Part shown: positions 1 to 8,721 of the stretch, one piece after another | Position numbering within the stretch: position 1 is the stretch's first letter | Layout: each line of letters opens with the position of its first letter | Assembly (NCBI GenBank): GCA_018303995.1 | Contig: JAGVXB010000017.1 | Coordinates: forward strand, 1-36,831 | DNA: 36,831 bases | Direction of reading: 5' to 3' | DNA from: Candidatus Pacearchaeota archaeon | GTDB lineage: Archaea > Nanobdellota > Nanobdellia > Pacearchaeales > GW2011-AR1 | Position numbers and translations under genes: made by a program | The notes under the pieces: model-generated | Seen by the model: the letters and a program-made list of their open reading frames with translations, nothing else | What the model was told of the DNA's origin: nothing | Database searches by the model: none

Positions 1-245
1 TTAAAATAAAAAAAAGCATTTTCAAAGAAGACAACAATAAAATAGATAGAAATTGTAATTGTAAAACCTGTCAAGTTTACACAAGAAAAGACATGCACAA
101 CTTAATAAAAAAAGATAAAATGAAATTCGGAAGATTAGCAACAATTCATAATGTGGGATTTATGCTCCAGCTCATGGAAAATATAAGGCAAAGCATAAAA
201 CAAGGCACTTTCAAAGAACTCAAAGATTATTATCTGAAATGTTAA
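1..245 (+). CDS. tgt: tRNA-guanine transglycosylase, C-terminal fragment (5' truncated by window edge)
   Basis: Frame 3 read manually: ...RNCNCKTCQVYTRKDMHNLIKKDKMKFGRLATIHNVGFMLQLMENIRQSIKQGTFKELKDYYLKC*. CxCxxC zinc motif plus the HNxxFMLQLMxxIRxxI signature of TGT C-termini. Confidence 0.85.
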   Translation, partial: KIKKSIFKEDNNKIDRNCNCKTCQVYTRKDMHNLIKKDKMKFGRLATIHNVGFMLQLMENIRQSIKQGTFKELKDYYLKC

Positions 246-336
246 TTATAAATGGTTTATCTCAAAATCGCTCTTATCGATAAATCTAGAATTAATATTT
301 GCTTAGCTTTAAATAGTGAAGATTAGCTAAAAAATT

Positions 337-1017
337 ATGGTTGTCTATGAAATAGATATAAGAAAGAATGGATTAGAGTCCGCATTTGTAGAAGATGTAA
401 ATTTGGGTAGAGAATTAGACATTTTAAGGAACAGTGGGCTTAATCCTACATCTTTAGCTCAAAATGCTCAATTAAGAATTCAAGAAGGGATACTTGCCAA
501 AGTTTCAACAAAAGGAAATTATGTAAATGGGGGAGTTTTATATCTAAGGGGGGCTCCAGGCATTGTAGTAAAAGATTCACCATTTTTAACAGATGAGTCA
601 ATGCTTCATGATGCAATAGTTACCAGTATTCGTTTAGCTAGAAATGGAGGATTTTTTGCAACACCAGATAACAGATTATATGAATCATATATGCAAATGG
701 CTCAAGAAGATGCTTCAAAAGATCCAAAAGATAGAAGAGCAATCTTTTTACCATCAGATAAATCATTTGAAATTTCGCAAAAAATACATCCAGAGTTATT
801 TAGGTTTTTATTGGAAGACGTTGGAGAACAATATCTAAATCTAGTAAGGGAGTCTTCTTTATCTTTTCTTCCTATATGGCAAGAATCTTTGCAAAGATAT
901 TCAGGAACAGTTCCCAAACAATTATGGTTCGGCAATATTAGAGATAATTCTAGCATAATGGGTAATCGTGAATTAAGTGATAAAAGTAGAACCAGAGGAG
1001 TTAAAAGGATAATTTAA
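337..1017 (+). CDS. hypothetical protein (226 aa), no family recognised
   Basis: Long ORF with a TATA-like tttaaata about 30 bp upstream; no recognised motif. Confidence 0.6.
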   Translation: MVVYEIDIRKNGLESAFVEDVNLGRELDILRNSGLNPTSLAQNAQLRIQEGILAKVSTKGNYVNGGVLYLRGAPGIVVKDSPFLTDESMLHDAIVTSIRLARNGGFFATPDNRLYESYMQMAQEDASKDPKDRRAIFLPSDKSFEISQKIHPELFRFLLEDVGEQYLNLVRESSLSFLPIWQESLQRYSGTVPKQLWFGNIRDNSSIMGNRELSDKSRTRGVKRII

Positions 1018-1052
1018 GTTAACTTTTTAAATAAGATATATATCGTATTACT

Positions 1053-1700
1053 ATGTGGGTAAGCCAAATATCTTTTGATTGTAGCAATGCCTTGCTTGGT
1101 AAAATAGCTTCAAATAACAAAGTTAGTTTAGTAGGTTATCCGTTATCTTCTTTTCAAGAAAAAAAAGAAATAATAGTAAATATCGCTGGAACAATATTTG
1201 GAAAAGAAATTGATAAAAAGAGTTTTCTTAAAGAGCTAAAGGAATCTAATCGAATTATTGATTTTGAAGTTAATGGAGACTTTCTAGTTGGAACTATAAA
1301 AGAACATTCTATTTCCATGGAGTTTTATACTAAAGATATATTTCATATTGCTCCAGTCGTAATTTCAGAAAATATTGAAACAATGACTTTGGGCTCCTTT
1401 AGAAAAGAAAGTCTTATCAAAGCTATAGAAGTATTTGAGAAGCTACATAATACTAAAATAAAATATATCAAAAATAGAAAAATAAAGAACATCTCAATAA
1501 TAAAACAAAATCCAGATTTAACAGGTAAACAAAAAGAAGCTATGGGTTTGGCAATTAAACATGGTTACTACGAGTATCCAAGAAAAATAGATGTTCAGGA
1601 TTTGGCTAGAGAATCAAAACTATCATTTTCTACATTTCATGCACATTTAAGAAAAGCAGAACAAAAATTAATGCCCTTTTTCTTCAATAATGAACCATAG
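1053..1700 (+). CDS. HTH_10 (Bat/bacterio-opsin activator type) transcriptional regulator
   Basis: C-terminal LTGKQKEAMGLAIKHGYYEYPRKIDVQDLARESKLSFSTFHAHLRKAEQKL matches the HTH_10 pattern. Confidence 0.85.
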   Translation: MWVSQISFDCSNALLGKIASNNKVSLVGYPLSSFQEKKEIIVNIAGTIFGKEIDKKSFLKELKESNRIIDFEVNGDFLVGTIKEHSISMEFYTKDIFHIAPVVISENIETMTLGSFRKESLIKAIEVFEKLHNTKIKYIKNRKIKNISIIKQNPDLTGKQKEAMGLAIKHGYYEYPRKIDVQDLARESKLSFSTFHAHLRKAEQKLMPFFFNNEP

Positions 1701-1735
1701 GCGATAAGTATCGCTAGTAAATCTATGTATTGCCT

Positions 1736-2212
1736 ATGTTGCCATTTTTTATGGTAGAAATAGATGAACGAGTAAGGCAAAAAGTTCTAGCAGTTTATAA
1801 TCTGAAACAGAGAATTCTTTTGGGCGGTACCATAGATTACCCTAAAGCAAGAGGGATATTCAAAATTGGACATTGTTTTTATGCAATAGATGATTTTAAT
1901 CACGCAACAGATATAGAAATACAATTATGCCTTAACCAATTATTATATTCTACAGTTTACCAAGCAATAAAGGAGAAATCTCATCCTTATTTTGACAACA
2001 AAGACTTCGACAAACTTCAAAAGGAAGGAATGTTGATAGCAGAATCAAGAAAAAGATTTAGAAAATCTATTCCTACGGATAGAGAGATATATGGGGAAAT
2101 AAATATAGTTAATTTAAGAAAAAGGAAAAATCTTGTTTTTGCAAAGGTAGATTTCGATTTTGAGAACAGGAGCTGTATGGGAGCGCTTGAACTGGTAATA
2201 GTAGATAATTAG
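1736..2212 (+). CDS. FcoT-like hotdog-fold thioesterase family protein (ORF track starts at a TTG at 1730; ATG at 1736 or 1751 preferred)
   Basis: KIGHCFYAIDDFNHATDIEIQLCLNQLLYSTVYQAIKE and MLIAESRKRFRKSI....GEINI resemble mycobacterial FcoT (Rv0098), compared from memory. Confidence 0.6.
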   Translation: MLPFFMVEIDERVRQKVLAVYNLKQRILLGGTIDYPKARGIFKIGHCFYAIDDFNHATDIEIQLCLNQLLYSTVYQAIKEKSHPYFDNKDFDKLQKEGMLIAESRKRFRKSIPTDREIYGEINIVNLRKRKNLVFAKVDFDFENRSCMGALELVIVDN

Positions 2213-2263
2213 AAGATCTTATTTTGTTTATTTTTTCTTTAGGTAATTGAGAGGTATTTGAAG

Positions 2264-2282
2264 TGTCCGAAAGAATCGGACA
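2264..2282. repeat. inverted repeat/stem-loop tgtccga-aagaa-tcggaca
   Basis: 7-bp perfect stem, 5-nt loop, read directly. Confidence 0.7.
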
Positions 2283-2343
2283 GTTGAATCATTTTCATGC
2301 AAATCTAATTATTGGCATTTTGTTAACATTTGAGAGGGATAGG

Positions 2344-2458
2344 TACAAGTTGTATATACCCTTCAAAGATACAAACTTTGTATAACTAGCTCTATTCAAT
2401 AAATATTTGAGTTGTACACATTTTGTGTACGGTTGAGTTGGTTACAATTTGTAACCAA
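2344..2458. repeat. cluster of four short perfect inverted repeats (TACA...TGTA-type palindromes)
   Basis: tacaa-g-ttgta (2344-2354), atacaaa-c-tttgtat (2369-2383), gtacaca-ttt-tgtgtac (2414-2430), ttggttaca-att-tgtaaccaa (2438-2458). Confidence 0.75.
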
Positions 2459-2474
2459 TTAAAATTAATAGATT

Positions 2475-2714
2475 TCAAACCTTTAATTCTGAAAAATTAA
2501 CATTAAAAGGCAGATTAAGTTTTATGCTATTGAGAGAAGTAGTTCTCTTCTTAAAATTAAGGATTCCTATTCCAACAATCTTATTATCGTCTTTTCTTCT
2601 AAATAAGGTAATATCCTCTCCAGCTTCTTCTCCATAAGTTGGGCTTGATCCTTCTATAAAAATCTCTAAGAAATCGCCTTTTTCATCATAATAAATAGTT
2701 GTTTTTCCTTTCAT
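2475..2714 (-). CDS. DUF2283 family protein
   Basis: IYYDEKGDFLEIFIEGSSPTYGEEAGEDITLFRRKDDNKIVGIGILNFKKR is typical of DUF2283. Confidence 0.8.
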   Translation of the reverse strand: MKGKTTIYYDEKGDFLEIFIEGSSPTYGEEAGEDITLFRRKDDNKIVGIGILNFKKRTTSLNSIKLNLPFNVNFSELKV

Positions 2715-2722
2715 TTCTTCCC

Positions 2723-3709
2723 CTAACTTCCACCTTTCGCATTCTTCATAACTCTCTCAACAGCAGAAACAATCTTACTAACCGAAGGCAAATAATAATC
2801 TTCATGAAGTCTCAAAGGCACAATGGTATCAAATCCGCAAACGCGTTCAACAGGTGCCTCGAGAGAATACAAAGCTTTATCATTAATTCTAGCAATAATT
2901 TCCGAAGCCAAACCAAGAGTCTTAGGAGCTTCTTGAACAATTACACACTTTCCGGTCTTGCGAACAGAATTAATTATTGTTTCAGTATCTAAAGGTGAGA
3001 GCGTGCGTAAATCAATAAGCTCAACAGAGACATCTTTCAAAACATCCAAAGCCTCTTTAGCAGTCTTAATCCAAGCGCCATAAGCAATTAAAGTTACATC
3101 TTTTCCCTCTTTAATCACATTAGCTTTTCCCAGCGGTATAGCATATGCTTCTTCTGGAACTTCTTCTTTAATCGCTCTATAAATTTTCTTAGGTTCAAAA
3201 AATATTACAGGGTCTTTCTCTCTCAATGCAGAAATCATCAAACCTTTAGCATCATAAGGTCCAGAAGGCATGACAACTTTAAGCCCAGGCGTATGCACAA
3301 AATAAGTTTCAGGTGAATCAGAATGGTGTTCTAGCGCTTTAATTCCTCCACCAATAGGACAGCGAACAAGAATAGGAGTAGTAAATCGCCCACGACTTCT
3401 GTTTCTCATTCTTGAAGCATGATTCACCAATTGATCAATGGCAGGAAAAATAAATCCTTCAAATTGTATTTCACAAACAGGCTTTAACCCTAGTAAAGAC
3501 ATTCCAATAGCACTTCCAACTATCCCTGATTCAGCCAAAGGAGAATCAATAACGCGAGAATTTCCAAACTCTTTAGCAAGTCCATCAGTAACTCTAAACA
3601 CCCCGCCGTCTTCACCAACGTCCTCTCCAATAATTAAAATATTTTTGTCGCGTTTCATTTCCAAGCGAAGCGCCTCATTCAGCGCTTCAACCATGTTTTT
3701 GAGAGTCAT
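2723..3709 (-). CDS. pdhB: 2-oxoacid (pyruvate) dehydrogenase E1 component, beta subunit
   Basis: GEDVGEDGGVFRVTDGLAKEFG...RVIDSPLAESGIVGSAIGMSLLGLKPVCEIQFEGFIFPA...; full-length 328 aa. Confidence 0.92.
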   Translation of the reverse strand: MTLKNMVEALNEALRLEMKRDKNILIIGEDVGEDGGVFRVTDGLAKEFGNSRVIDSPLAESGIVGSAIGMSLLGLKPVCEIQFEGFIFPAIDQLVNHASRMRNRSRGRFTTPILVRCPIGGGIKALEHHSDSPETYFVHTPGLKVVMPSGPYDAKGLMISALREKDPVIFFEPKKIYRAIKEEVPEEAYAIPLGKANVIKEGKDVTLIAYGAWIKTAKEALDVLKDVSVELIDLRTLSPLDTETIINSVRKTGKCVIVQEAPKTLGLASEIIARINDKALYSLEAPVERVCGFDTIVPLRLHEDYYLPSVSKIVSAVERVMKNAKGGS

Positions 3710-4509
3710 GCGGACACCTCCAGACTTTTTAAATCAAGATTCTCAAAACCAGAATATCCAAAATTAAACCTAATCGCTTTCTGCACAGCATCATAAACCT
3801 CTTTAGGTTCAACCCTTTTATTTAACTCATGCTCTACACTCCATAACTTTACTTCTTCAGGCCTATATCCACATTGATTAACCATCCAACTTCTAGATAT
3901 TCCTTCTCTAGTAGCATTCAGAGCAAATCCATGGTATGCTACATTCCCCTTAATTCCAATACCTTTAGAGCCCATCTTTAAAGTGACTCCTTCTCTTTCA
4001 ATCCAAGCATCTTTTCTTTCATTCCTAGTAGAATAATCTAAAGAACTGCTAACTTTAATTCCTTCAACACCTAGATTTCTAAGAGACTGAAATAAAGTAT
4101 GATAAATTACGGACTTGTAAGCTCCAATATCTAATTTATGAGACTGAGTTATATCACAATGATTTACAACAGGATAAAACACAAACTGTCCAGGTGCAAA
4201 AACTGTAGCGCCTCCGCCCCTTTTAGAAAAAGAAAATGAAGCACCATTATCAGATAAATATTCCATAATGCTCTTCTCCTCAATATTTCCATAAGCTTGT
4301 TGTACTCTTGAAAGAAGTAAATCGCTGAATCGATTATTACTATTATCAATCCCAAAACTTACAGTTAAAGGATGTTGCGCCGAGATTATTGTATCTGCAA
4401 TTAAATCTTTAGATCTAAGTTCAACAAGTCTGTCTTGAATTTCCATTACTTCATCATAAGACTTTATTCCAAGTTCCATCCAATTAGCGATTTTATTTTC
4501 CAAATTCAC
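3706..4509 (-). CDS. lipB: LipB-type lipoyl(octanoyl) transferase
   Basis: RGGGATVFAPGQFVFYPVV, KMGSKGIGIKGNVAYHGFALN and NQCG(Y) match LipB conserved blocks; 4-nt overlaps with both E1 genes. Confidence 0.8.
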   Translation of the reverse strand: MNLENKIANWMELGIKSYDEVMEIQDRLVELRSKDLIADTIISAQHPLTVSFGIDNSNNRFSDLLLSRVQQAYGNIEEKSIMEYLSDNGASFSFSKRGGGATVFAPGQFVFYPVVNHCDITQSHKLDIGAYKSVIYHTLFQSLRNLGVEGIKVSSSLDYSTRNERKDAWIEREGVTLKMGSKGIGIKGNVAYHGFALNATREGISRSWMVNQCGYRPEEVKLWSVEHELNKRVEPKEVYDAVQKAIRFNFGYSGFENLDLKSLEVSA

Positions 4510-5648
4510 ACTTCCTCCAATTCCCCGACGACGCCGGCATTCTTCGCAGAATGTTCCGAAACAGAAGCGCCTTTAGAAATATTATTTTCCCTTTTAGATT
4601 GCTCACGTTGTTCCTTCATTTCGTCAGTCATATCAGAATAAAGATAATCAAACATCTCTGTAGGAAGCTGAGGCTTAACTGATTCAGCAATTTTAACAGC
4701 TTTCTCAATTTGTTGTTCTGCTTCAGCTTTAACTTGCCCTATAATAACAGGATTAATTATTTTCTTTTGTGTTAAATATTTCTCAAATCTCAGAATAGGA
4801 TCTTTATTTTCCCACGAACGCACTTCTTCTTCAGGGCGATATTTTTTAGCATCGTCTGAAGTAGTATGATCCGCTAATCTGTAAGTTAAACATTCAATCA
4901 AAGTCGCACCTAAACCCTTTCTAGCCCTAGTAACAGCATCCATAGTCGCCTTATATACTGCAAAAACATCATTTCCATCTACTTGAATTCCAGGAATTCC
5001 ATAAGCTATTGCCTTCTGTGCAATTGTCTGAGACGCAGTTTGCTCGCGAACTGGCAAAGAAATAGCCCACTGATTATTCTGACAAATAAATACACATGGC
5101 GCTTTAAACACTCCGGCAAAATTAAGAGCTTCATGAAAATCTCCTTCAGAAGTAGCTCCATCGCCGAAATAAACAACAGACACATTTTTTTGCTTAAGGT
5201 AATTAAAACCCATAGCCGTTCCGACAGCATGAGGTAAATGTCCTCCAACAGTTATTGAAACTGGCAAAATATTAATTCCTTTAGGAATTTGCATTCCTCT
5301 TTCGTCTCCAGCCCAATAACGGAAAAGCATATCCGCAGAAACGCCCTTAATCATGTAAACTCCATTCTCGCGAAAAGCAGGAAAAACCCAGTCATCTTTA
5401 GACAAAGCAAAAGCCGAGCCAATCTGTCCAGCTTCTTGTCCTCGCATAGGGGCATAAGTTCCCAACCTACCTTGACGTTGCAATTTAAGCGCTTTGTCAT
5501 CAAAAGCCCTAGTTAAAATAAGAAATCTATACATCTCTTTAAGAACCTCATCAGTTATCTTAGGTTTATTTTTCTCATCACAATCCCCATTCTCGTCAAG
5601 AATTTGCAAATATAGTACATCAAATTTAGCAATAGTCTTCTCCATCAT
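4506..5648 (-). CDS. pdhA: 2-oxoacid (pyruvate) dehydrogenase E1 component, alpha subunit
   Basis: ThDP motif GDGATSEGDFHEALNFAGVFKAPCVFICQNNQWAIS and TYRLADHTTSDDAKKYR. Confidence 0.93.
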   Translation of the reverse strand: MMEKTIAKFDVLYLQILDENGDCDEKNKPKITDEVLKEMYRFLILTRAFDDKALKLQRQGRLGTYAPMRGQEAGQIGSAFALSKDDWVFPAFRENGVYMIKGVSADMLFRYWAGDERGMQIPKGINILPVSITVGGHLPHAVGTAMGFNYLKQKNVSVVYFGDGATSEGDFHEALNFAGVFKAPCVFICQNNQWAISLPVREQTASQTIAQKAIAYGIPGIQVDGNDVFAVYKATMDAVTRARKGLGATLIECLTYRLADHTTSDDAKKYRPEEEVRSWENKDPILRFEKYLTQKKIINPVIIGQVKAEAEQQIEKAVKIAESVKPQLPTEMFDYLYSDMTDEMKEQREQSKRENNISKGASVSEHSAKNAGVVGELEEV

Positions 5649-5692
5649 CCCTCAATTACTAATTATTTTAAGAAGTATATAAATGAAACGAT

Positions 5693-6097
5693 TTAAATTA
5701 GTTTCAAACCTTTAATTCTTTCAAAATGTTTCTTATTATTAGTTTTTAAAACAAAACCTGCTGAAAAAGCAGTTGCTCCTATAAGTAAGTCTTCATTTCC
5801 AATTAATTGCCCTTCTTTTCTAAGTTTGCCATATTCTTTTGAAGCATTTTGCACTATATCTAAAGATAAATCTAAAATAATAAGTGTCGATAATAATTCT
5901 TCAACGGCCTCTATCTTCTTTTCAGGAAATTCATAATTATATATTCCGCAATATAATTCAAAGACATTTATTATTGTAGTAGCAAGAGTAACTTTCTCTT
6001 GATTTTCATTAATCCATTTAACAACTTCTTGTTTGTTTCTTAATAAATCAATTAAGATGTCAGTATCTAAACAGACGGAATCTTCCAATTTCTCCAC
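5693..6097 (-). CDS. vapC: PIN-domain ribonuclease toxin (VapC family)
   Basis: CLDTDILIDLLRN...FELYCGI...IGNEDLLIGATAFSAGFVLKTNNKKHFERI: acidic PIN active-site pattern. Confidence 0.85.
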   Translation of the reverse strand: MEKLEDSVCLDTDILIDLLRNKQEVVKWINENQEKVTLATTIINVFELYCGIYNYEFPEKKIEAVEELLSTLIILDLSLDIVQNASKEYGKLRKEGQLIGNEDLLIGATAFSAGFVLKTNNKKHFERIKGLKLI

Positions 6098-6324
6098 CCT
6101 CTTTTTACATATCCTAAAAATTCTTCAGCTTCTTTATCGCTCATTTTCCAACTTCCAGCCAAATCGCTCAATTTCTTCTTTTTCTTCTTTTCTCTTCTTT
6201 CAGCTAAATCATCAATAGCATCATCAAAAGTTGCTCTGTATCCTTTTTTTTGCTGTACAATTGCCATTAATCCAAGAAGCATTTTATAATTCTCTTCACT
6301 TATCTTAATTGTTTTTGATGCCAT
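6067..6324 (-). CDS. vapB: VapB-type antitoxin
   Basis: Small ORF directly upstream of and overlapping vapC; MASKTIKISEENYKMLLGLM... N-terminus. Confidence 0.75.
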   Translation of the reverse strand: MASKTIKISEENYKMLLGLMAIVQQKKGYRATFDDAIDDLAERREKKKKKKLSDLAGSWKMSDKEAEEFLGYVKRGWRNWKIPSV

Positions 6325-6355
6325 GGTAACTAAGTAACCAAGTAACTAAGTGTAT

Positions 6356-6802
6356 TTAAATCTTTCCGCCGTGATATTCTAGCCTGTAAACTTCTTTTCC
6401 TTTATGAAATATTCTTTCAGTTCCTTTGAAATTATTTATATCTCCTGTATTCTCATTAATATATTCGAAGTCTCCTTCTTTCAAATGAGCTGGACCTCTG
6501 AATGGTCTTTTTTCATCTATCTTGCTCATTGCCTTTCTAAGAAACACATAAACTCCTTTACTATTAATTCCATTAGAAACCATATATCCATAATAATTCA
6601 TCATCCAAATAATTATTCCATTTTGCCAAACAACTTCCTCTCCCCCAAATGGACGAGGATCTTTAGCATAGTATCTGTCTCTGTACTTATATTCGCCCTC
6701 TTCATAAACAAACTCATCAAATCCATCAGGCAATTTTAATGGAGGGTTACCGCTAGCATAAGTATTCTTTTTAGCTTTAACTAAAAAATCTACAAAATTC
6801 AT
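6356..6802 (-). CDS. DUF5680 domain protein
   Basis: FLVKAKKNTYASG...YKYRDRYYAKDPRPFGGEEVVWQNGIIIWMMNYYG pattern. Confidence 0.7.
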   Translation of the reverse strand: MNFVDFLVKAKKNTYASGNPPLKLPDGFDEFVYEEGEYKYRDRYYAKDPRPFGGEEVVWQNGIIIWMMNYYGYMVSNGINSKGVYVFLRKAMSKIDEKRPFRGPAHLKEGDFEYINENTGDINNFKGTERIFHKGKEVYRLEYHGGKI

Positions 6803-6805
6803 AAT

Positions 6806-7063
6806 TTATCCCTTAGCCCACTCTTTCAGTTTATCATACGTCGTAGAACCACAAATAAATTTGCCTGTCTTGTCGTTGTAAAAGAAAGGAACTCCCCCAC
6901 AACGACCTTTATCAAATTCCTGCAATTTCTTGGCATTAGCAGCGTTATGCCACACTTCAAGTCTTTCAACTTTAACTTTCTCTTCTTTCTCAAGTTTCTC
7001 AACCAAAGGAGTCATCTCATGACAATGAACGCATTCAGTTCCATAGAAATCATATAATGTCAT
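6806..7063 (-). CDS. thioredoxin/glutaredoxin-like protein with CVHC active site
   Basis: MTLYDFYGTECVHCHEMTPLVEKLE...GGVPFFYNDKTGKFICG: CxxC followed by a VP cis-Pro motif. Confidence 0.8.
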   Translation of the reverse strand: MTLYDFYGTECVHCHEMTPLVEKLEKEEKVKVERLEVWHNAANAKKLQEFDKGRCGGVPFFYNDKTGKFICGSTTYDKLKEWAKG

Positions 7064-7076
7064 ATTAATATATAGA

Positions 7077-7517
7077 TTAAGAGCTTTTTAAATCTTGTAT
7101 ACTTTTGGGCCATCCATATAAATCGTTCAGAACTTTCAAAGCATCTCCTACAATTTTCTCTCCTCCAGAATGTCCCTCAAACTTAACTTCGCAAAGAATT
7201 CCACTGCTTCCAACTCTGCTTCCCATCATTCCAGTTATTCCAGAACCTAAAATCTGGCTATGATTTTCCAATTGAATCTCTAATTGCTCGTTCCTTAAAG
7301 TATAACTTGTTGCTCTCGCATGATTTCCTAAATCTAATAACAACGGAACAGTCGATTTCCTTGTAGACCTCAAGTAACCATACTCAATACTCTTCTCACA
7401 ATCCTTAGGATTAATTTGAACTCCAGCATCTCCAAGAACATCTATCAGCCCGCCCATATCGGACTCAGATATCCTCCTTCCCTCAAAATAAGCGCTTTGT
7501 TCTATCTTAATTGTCAT
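7077..7517 (-). CDS. hypothetical protein, paralog of the adjacent 7521-8009 ORF
   Basis: Shares GL(I/V)..L..AGV.I....C and the Y.L....LEI.L...........G..G...F layout with its neighbour. Confidence 0.65.
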   Translation of the reverse strand: MTIKIEQSAYFEGRRISESDMGGLIDVLGDAGVQINPKDCEKSIEYGYLRSTRKSTVPLLLDLGNHARATSYTLRNEQLEIQLENHSQILGSGITGMMGSRVGSSGILCEVKFEGHSGGEKIVGDALKVLNDLYGWPKSIQDLKSS

Positions 7518-7520
7518 AAA

Positions 7521-8009
7521 CTATTCTCTCCTTTTATCATTCACAGATATTCTAGCAATTTTTTTAACAACAGATTTACTAAGTTTTGGACTATAGTATC
7601 TAGTCACAACTTCTTTAGCTCTTTGAATATCATCAACACTAAAAGGACTTTTATATTCAAATACTGCTCTAATTCCAGGTTTACCAACAAGATTAGGACC
7701 TCCATGATAACCCATACCCTCATGTTCTTGATAATCCCGTAATCTAATTTCTAAACTATAGCCTTTTAGAACATATCCTCCCAAGCCACCTCCTCTTCCT
7801 ATTTTCCAGTCAAGAGGAATTTCTGCTTTTCCTAGCTCTTTCCCAAAAGTACAACCCTTCCCAAGAACATAGCCCACTTCTTGCAAACATAGCTCTAAGT
7901 CAATAGATACTCCAGCAGAGTTTAATGCCTTAACCAAACCCTTAATAGACTTATCACGAATAGTTATTCCATGATTAACACAAATATCATCATACTTCAT
8001 AAACTTCAA
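7521..8009 (-). CDS. hypothetical protein, paralog of the adjacent 7077-7517 ORF
   Basis: See 7077-7517. Confidence 0.65.
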   Translation of the reverse strand: MKFMKYDDICVNHGITIRDKSIKGLVKALNSAGVSIDLELCLQEVGYVLGKGCTFGKELGKAEIPLDWKIGRGGGLGGYVLKGYSLEIRLRDYQEHEGMGYHGGPNLVGKPGIRAVFEYKSPFSVDDIQRAKEVVTRYYSPKLSKSVVKKIARISVNDKRRE

Positions 8010-8081
8010 ATTTAAAGTAAGTTTATAACTTTAATTGCACTAAATAATAACATATATAATCCTCTTAAACTTAATAATAAA

Positions 8082-8708
8082 ATGAAAACCGAGGTACTAG
8101 ATCTACACAAATCCCAGCAATTTATAGAGAAATTCATTAATATACCAAAATCCCAAATAATTAATTCAATCAAAGAACTAACTATAAAGGCCCCATTAGT
8201 CTTAAAAATAATATCTCCAGATGCGATACATAAAACAGAAATAGGGGGAGTAATAATTGTGCACAGAAAAGAAGAAATAGAATCTTCTTTCAACGAGTTA
8301 ATTTCAATCGCAAAAAATAATAAAATACATCTAAAAGGAATATTAGCCCAAGAATTTATAGAAGGTCAGCAATTAATTATAGGGCTAAAAAAAGACTCAA
8401 CATTTAATCATGTAATTCTATTCGGCCTTGGAGGAATTTTCACAGAACTATTAGATGACGTTTCAATAAGAAAATGCCCAATAACAATCAACGAAGCCCA
8501 AGAAATGATTTTAGAGTTAAAATCAAAAAAATTATTTGAAGGATTCAGAAACATAAAATTAAATATAAATGCTTTAAAGGAATCTCTAGTCGCAGTATCA
8601 AAGATTCCTCAAAAACACAAAAGCATAAAAGAATTAGACATTAATCCATTCATCTTAAACAGTAAAGAAGGAAAAGCCGTAGACGCCCGAGTAGTATTAG
8701 AAAAATAA
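8082..8708 (+). CDS. ATP-grasp domain protein, beta subunit-like of ADP-forming acetyl/acyl-CoA synthetase
   Basis: LKIISPDAIHKTEIGGVIIVHRKEEIESSFNEL...GILAQEFIEGQQLIIGLKKDSTFNHVILFGLGGIFTELLDDVSIRKCPI...ELDINPFILN is the ATP-grasp_5 pattern. Confidence 0.88.
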   Translation: MKTEVLDLHKSQQFIEKFINIPKSQIINSIKELTIKAPLVLKIISPDAIHKTEIGGVIIVHRKEEIESSFNELISIAKNNKIHLKGILAQEFIEGQQLIIGLKKDSTFNHVILFGLGGIFTELLDDVSIRKCPITINEAQEMILELKSKKLFEGFRNIKLNINALKESLVAVSKIPQKHKSIKELDINPFILNSKEGKAVDARVVLEK

Positions 8709-8721
8709 ATTAAAAATTATC

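Noticed and set aside
702-956. 84-aa antisense ORF and 644-838 frame-shifted ORF
   Set aside because: Both lie inside the longer 337-1017 ORF without family motifs.
1701-1714. gcgata-ag-tatcgc palindrome just upstream of the FcoT-like gene
   Set aside because: Short single palindrome without second copy or clear promoter context; could be an operator but not supportable alone.
8012-8293. 93-aa - strand ORF
   Set aside because: Antisense to the well-supported ATP-grasp gene; hydrophobic translation is a by-product of codon content.
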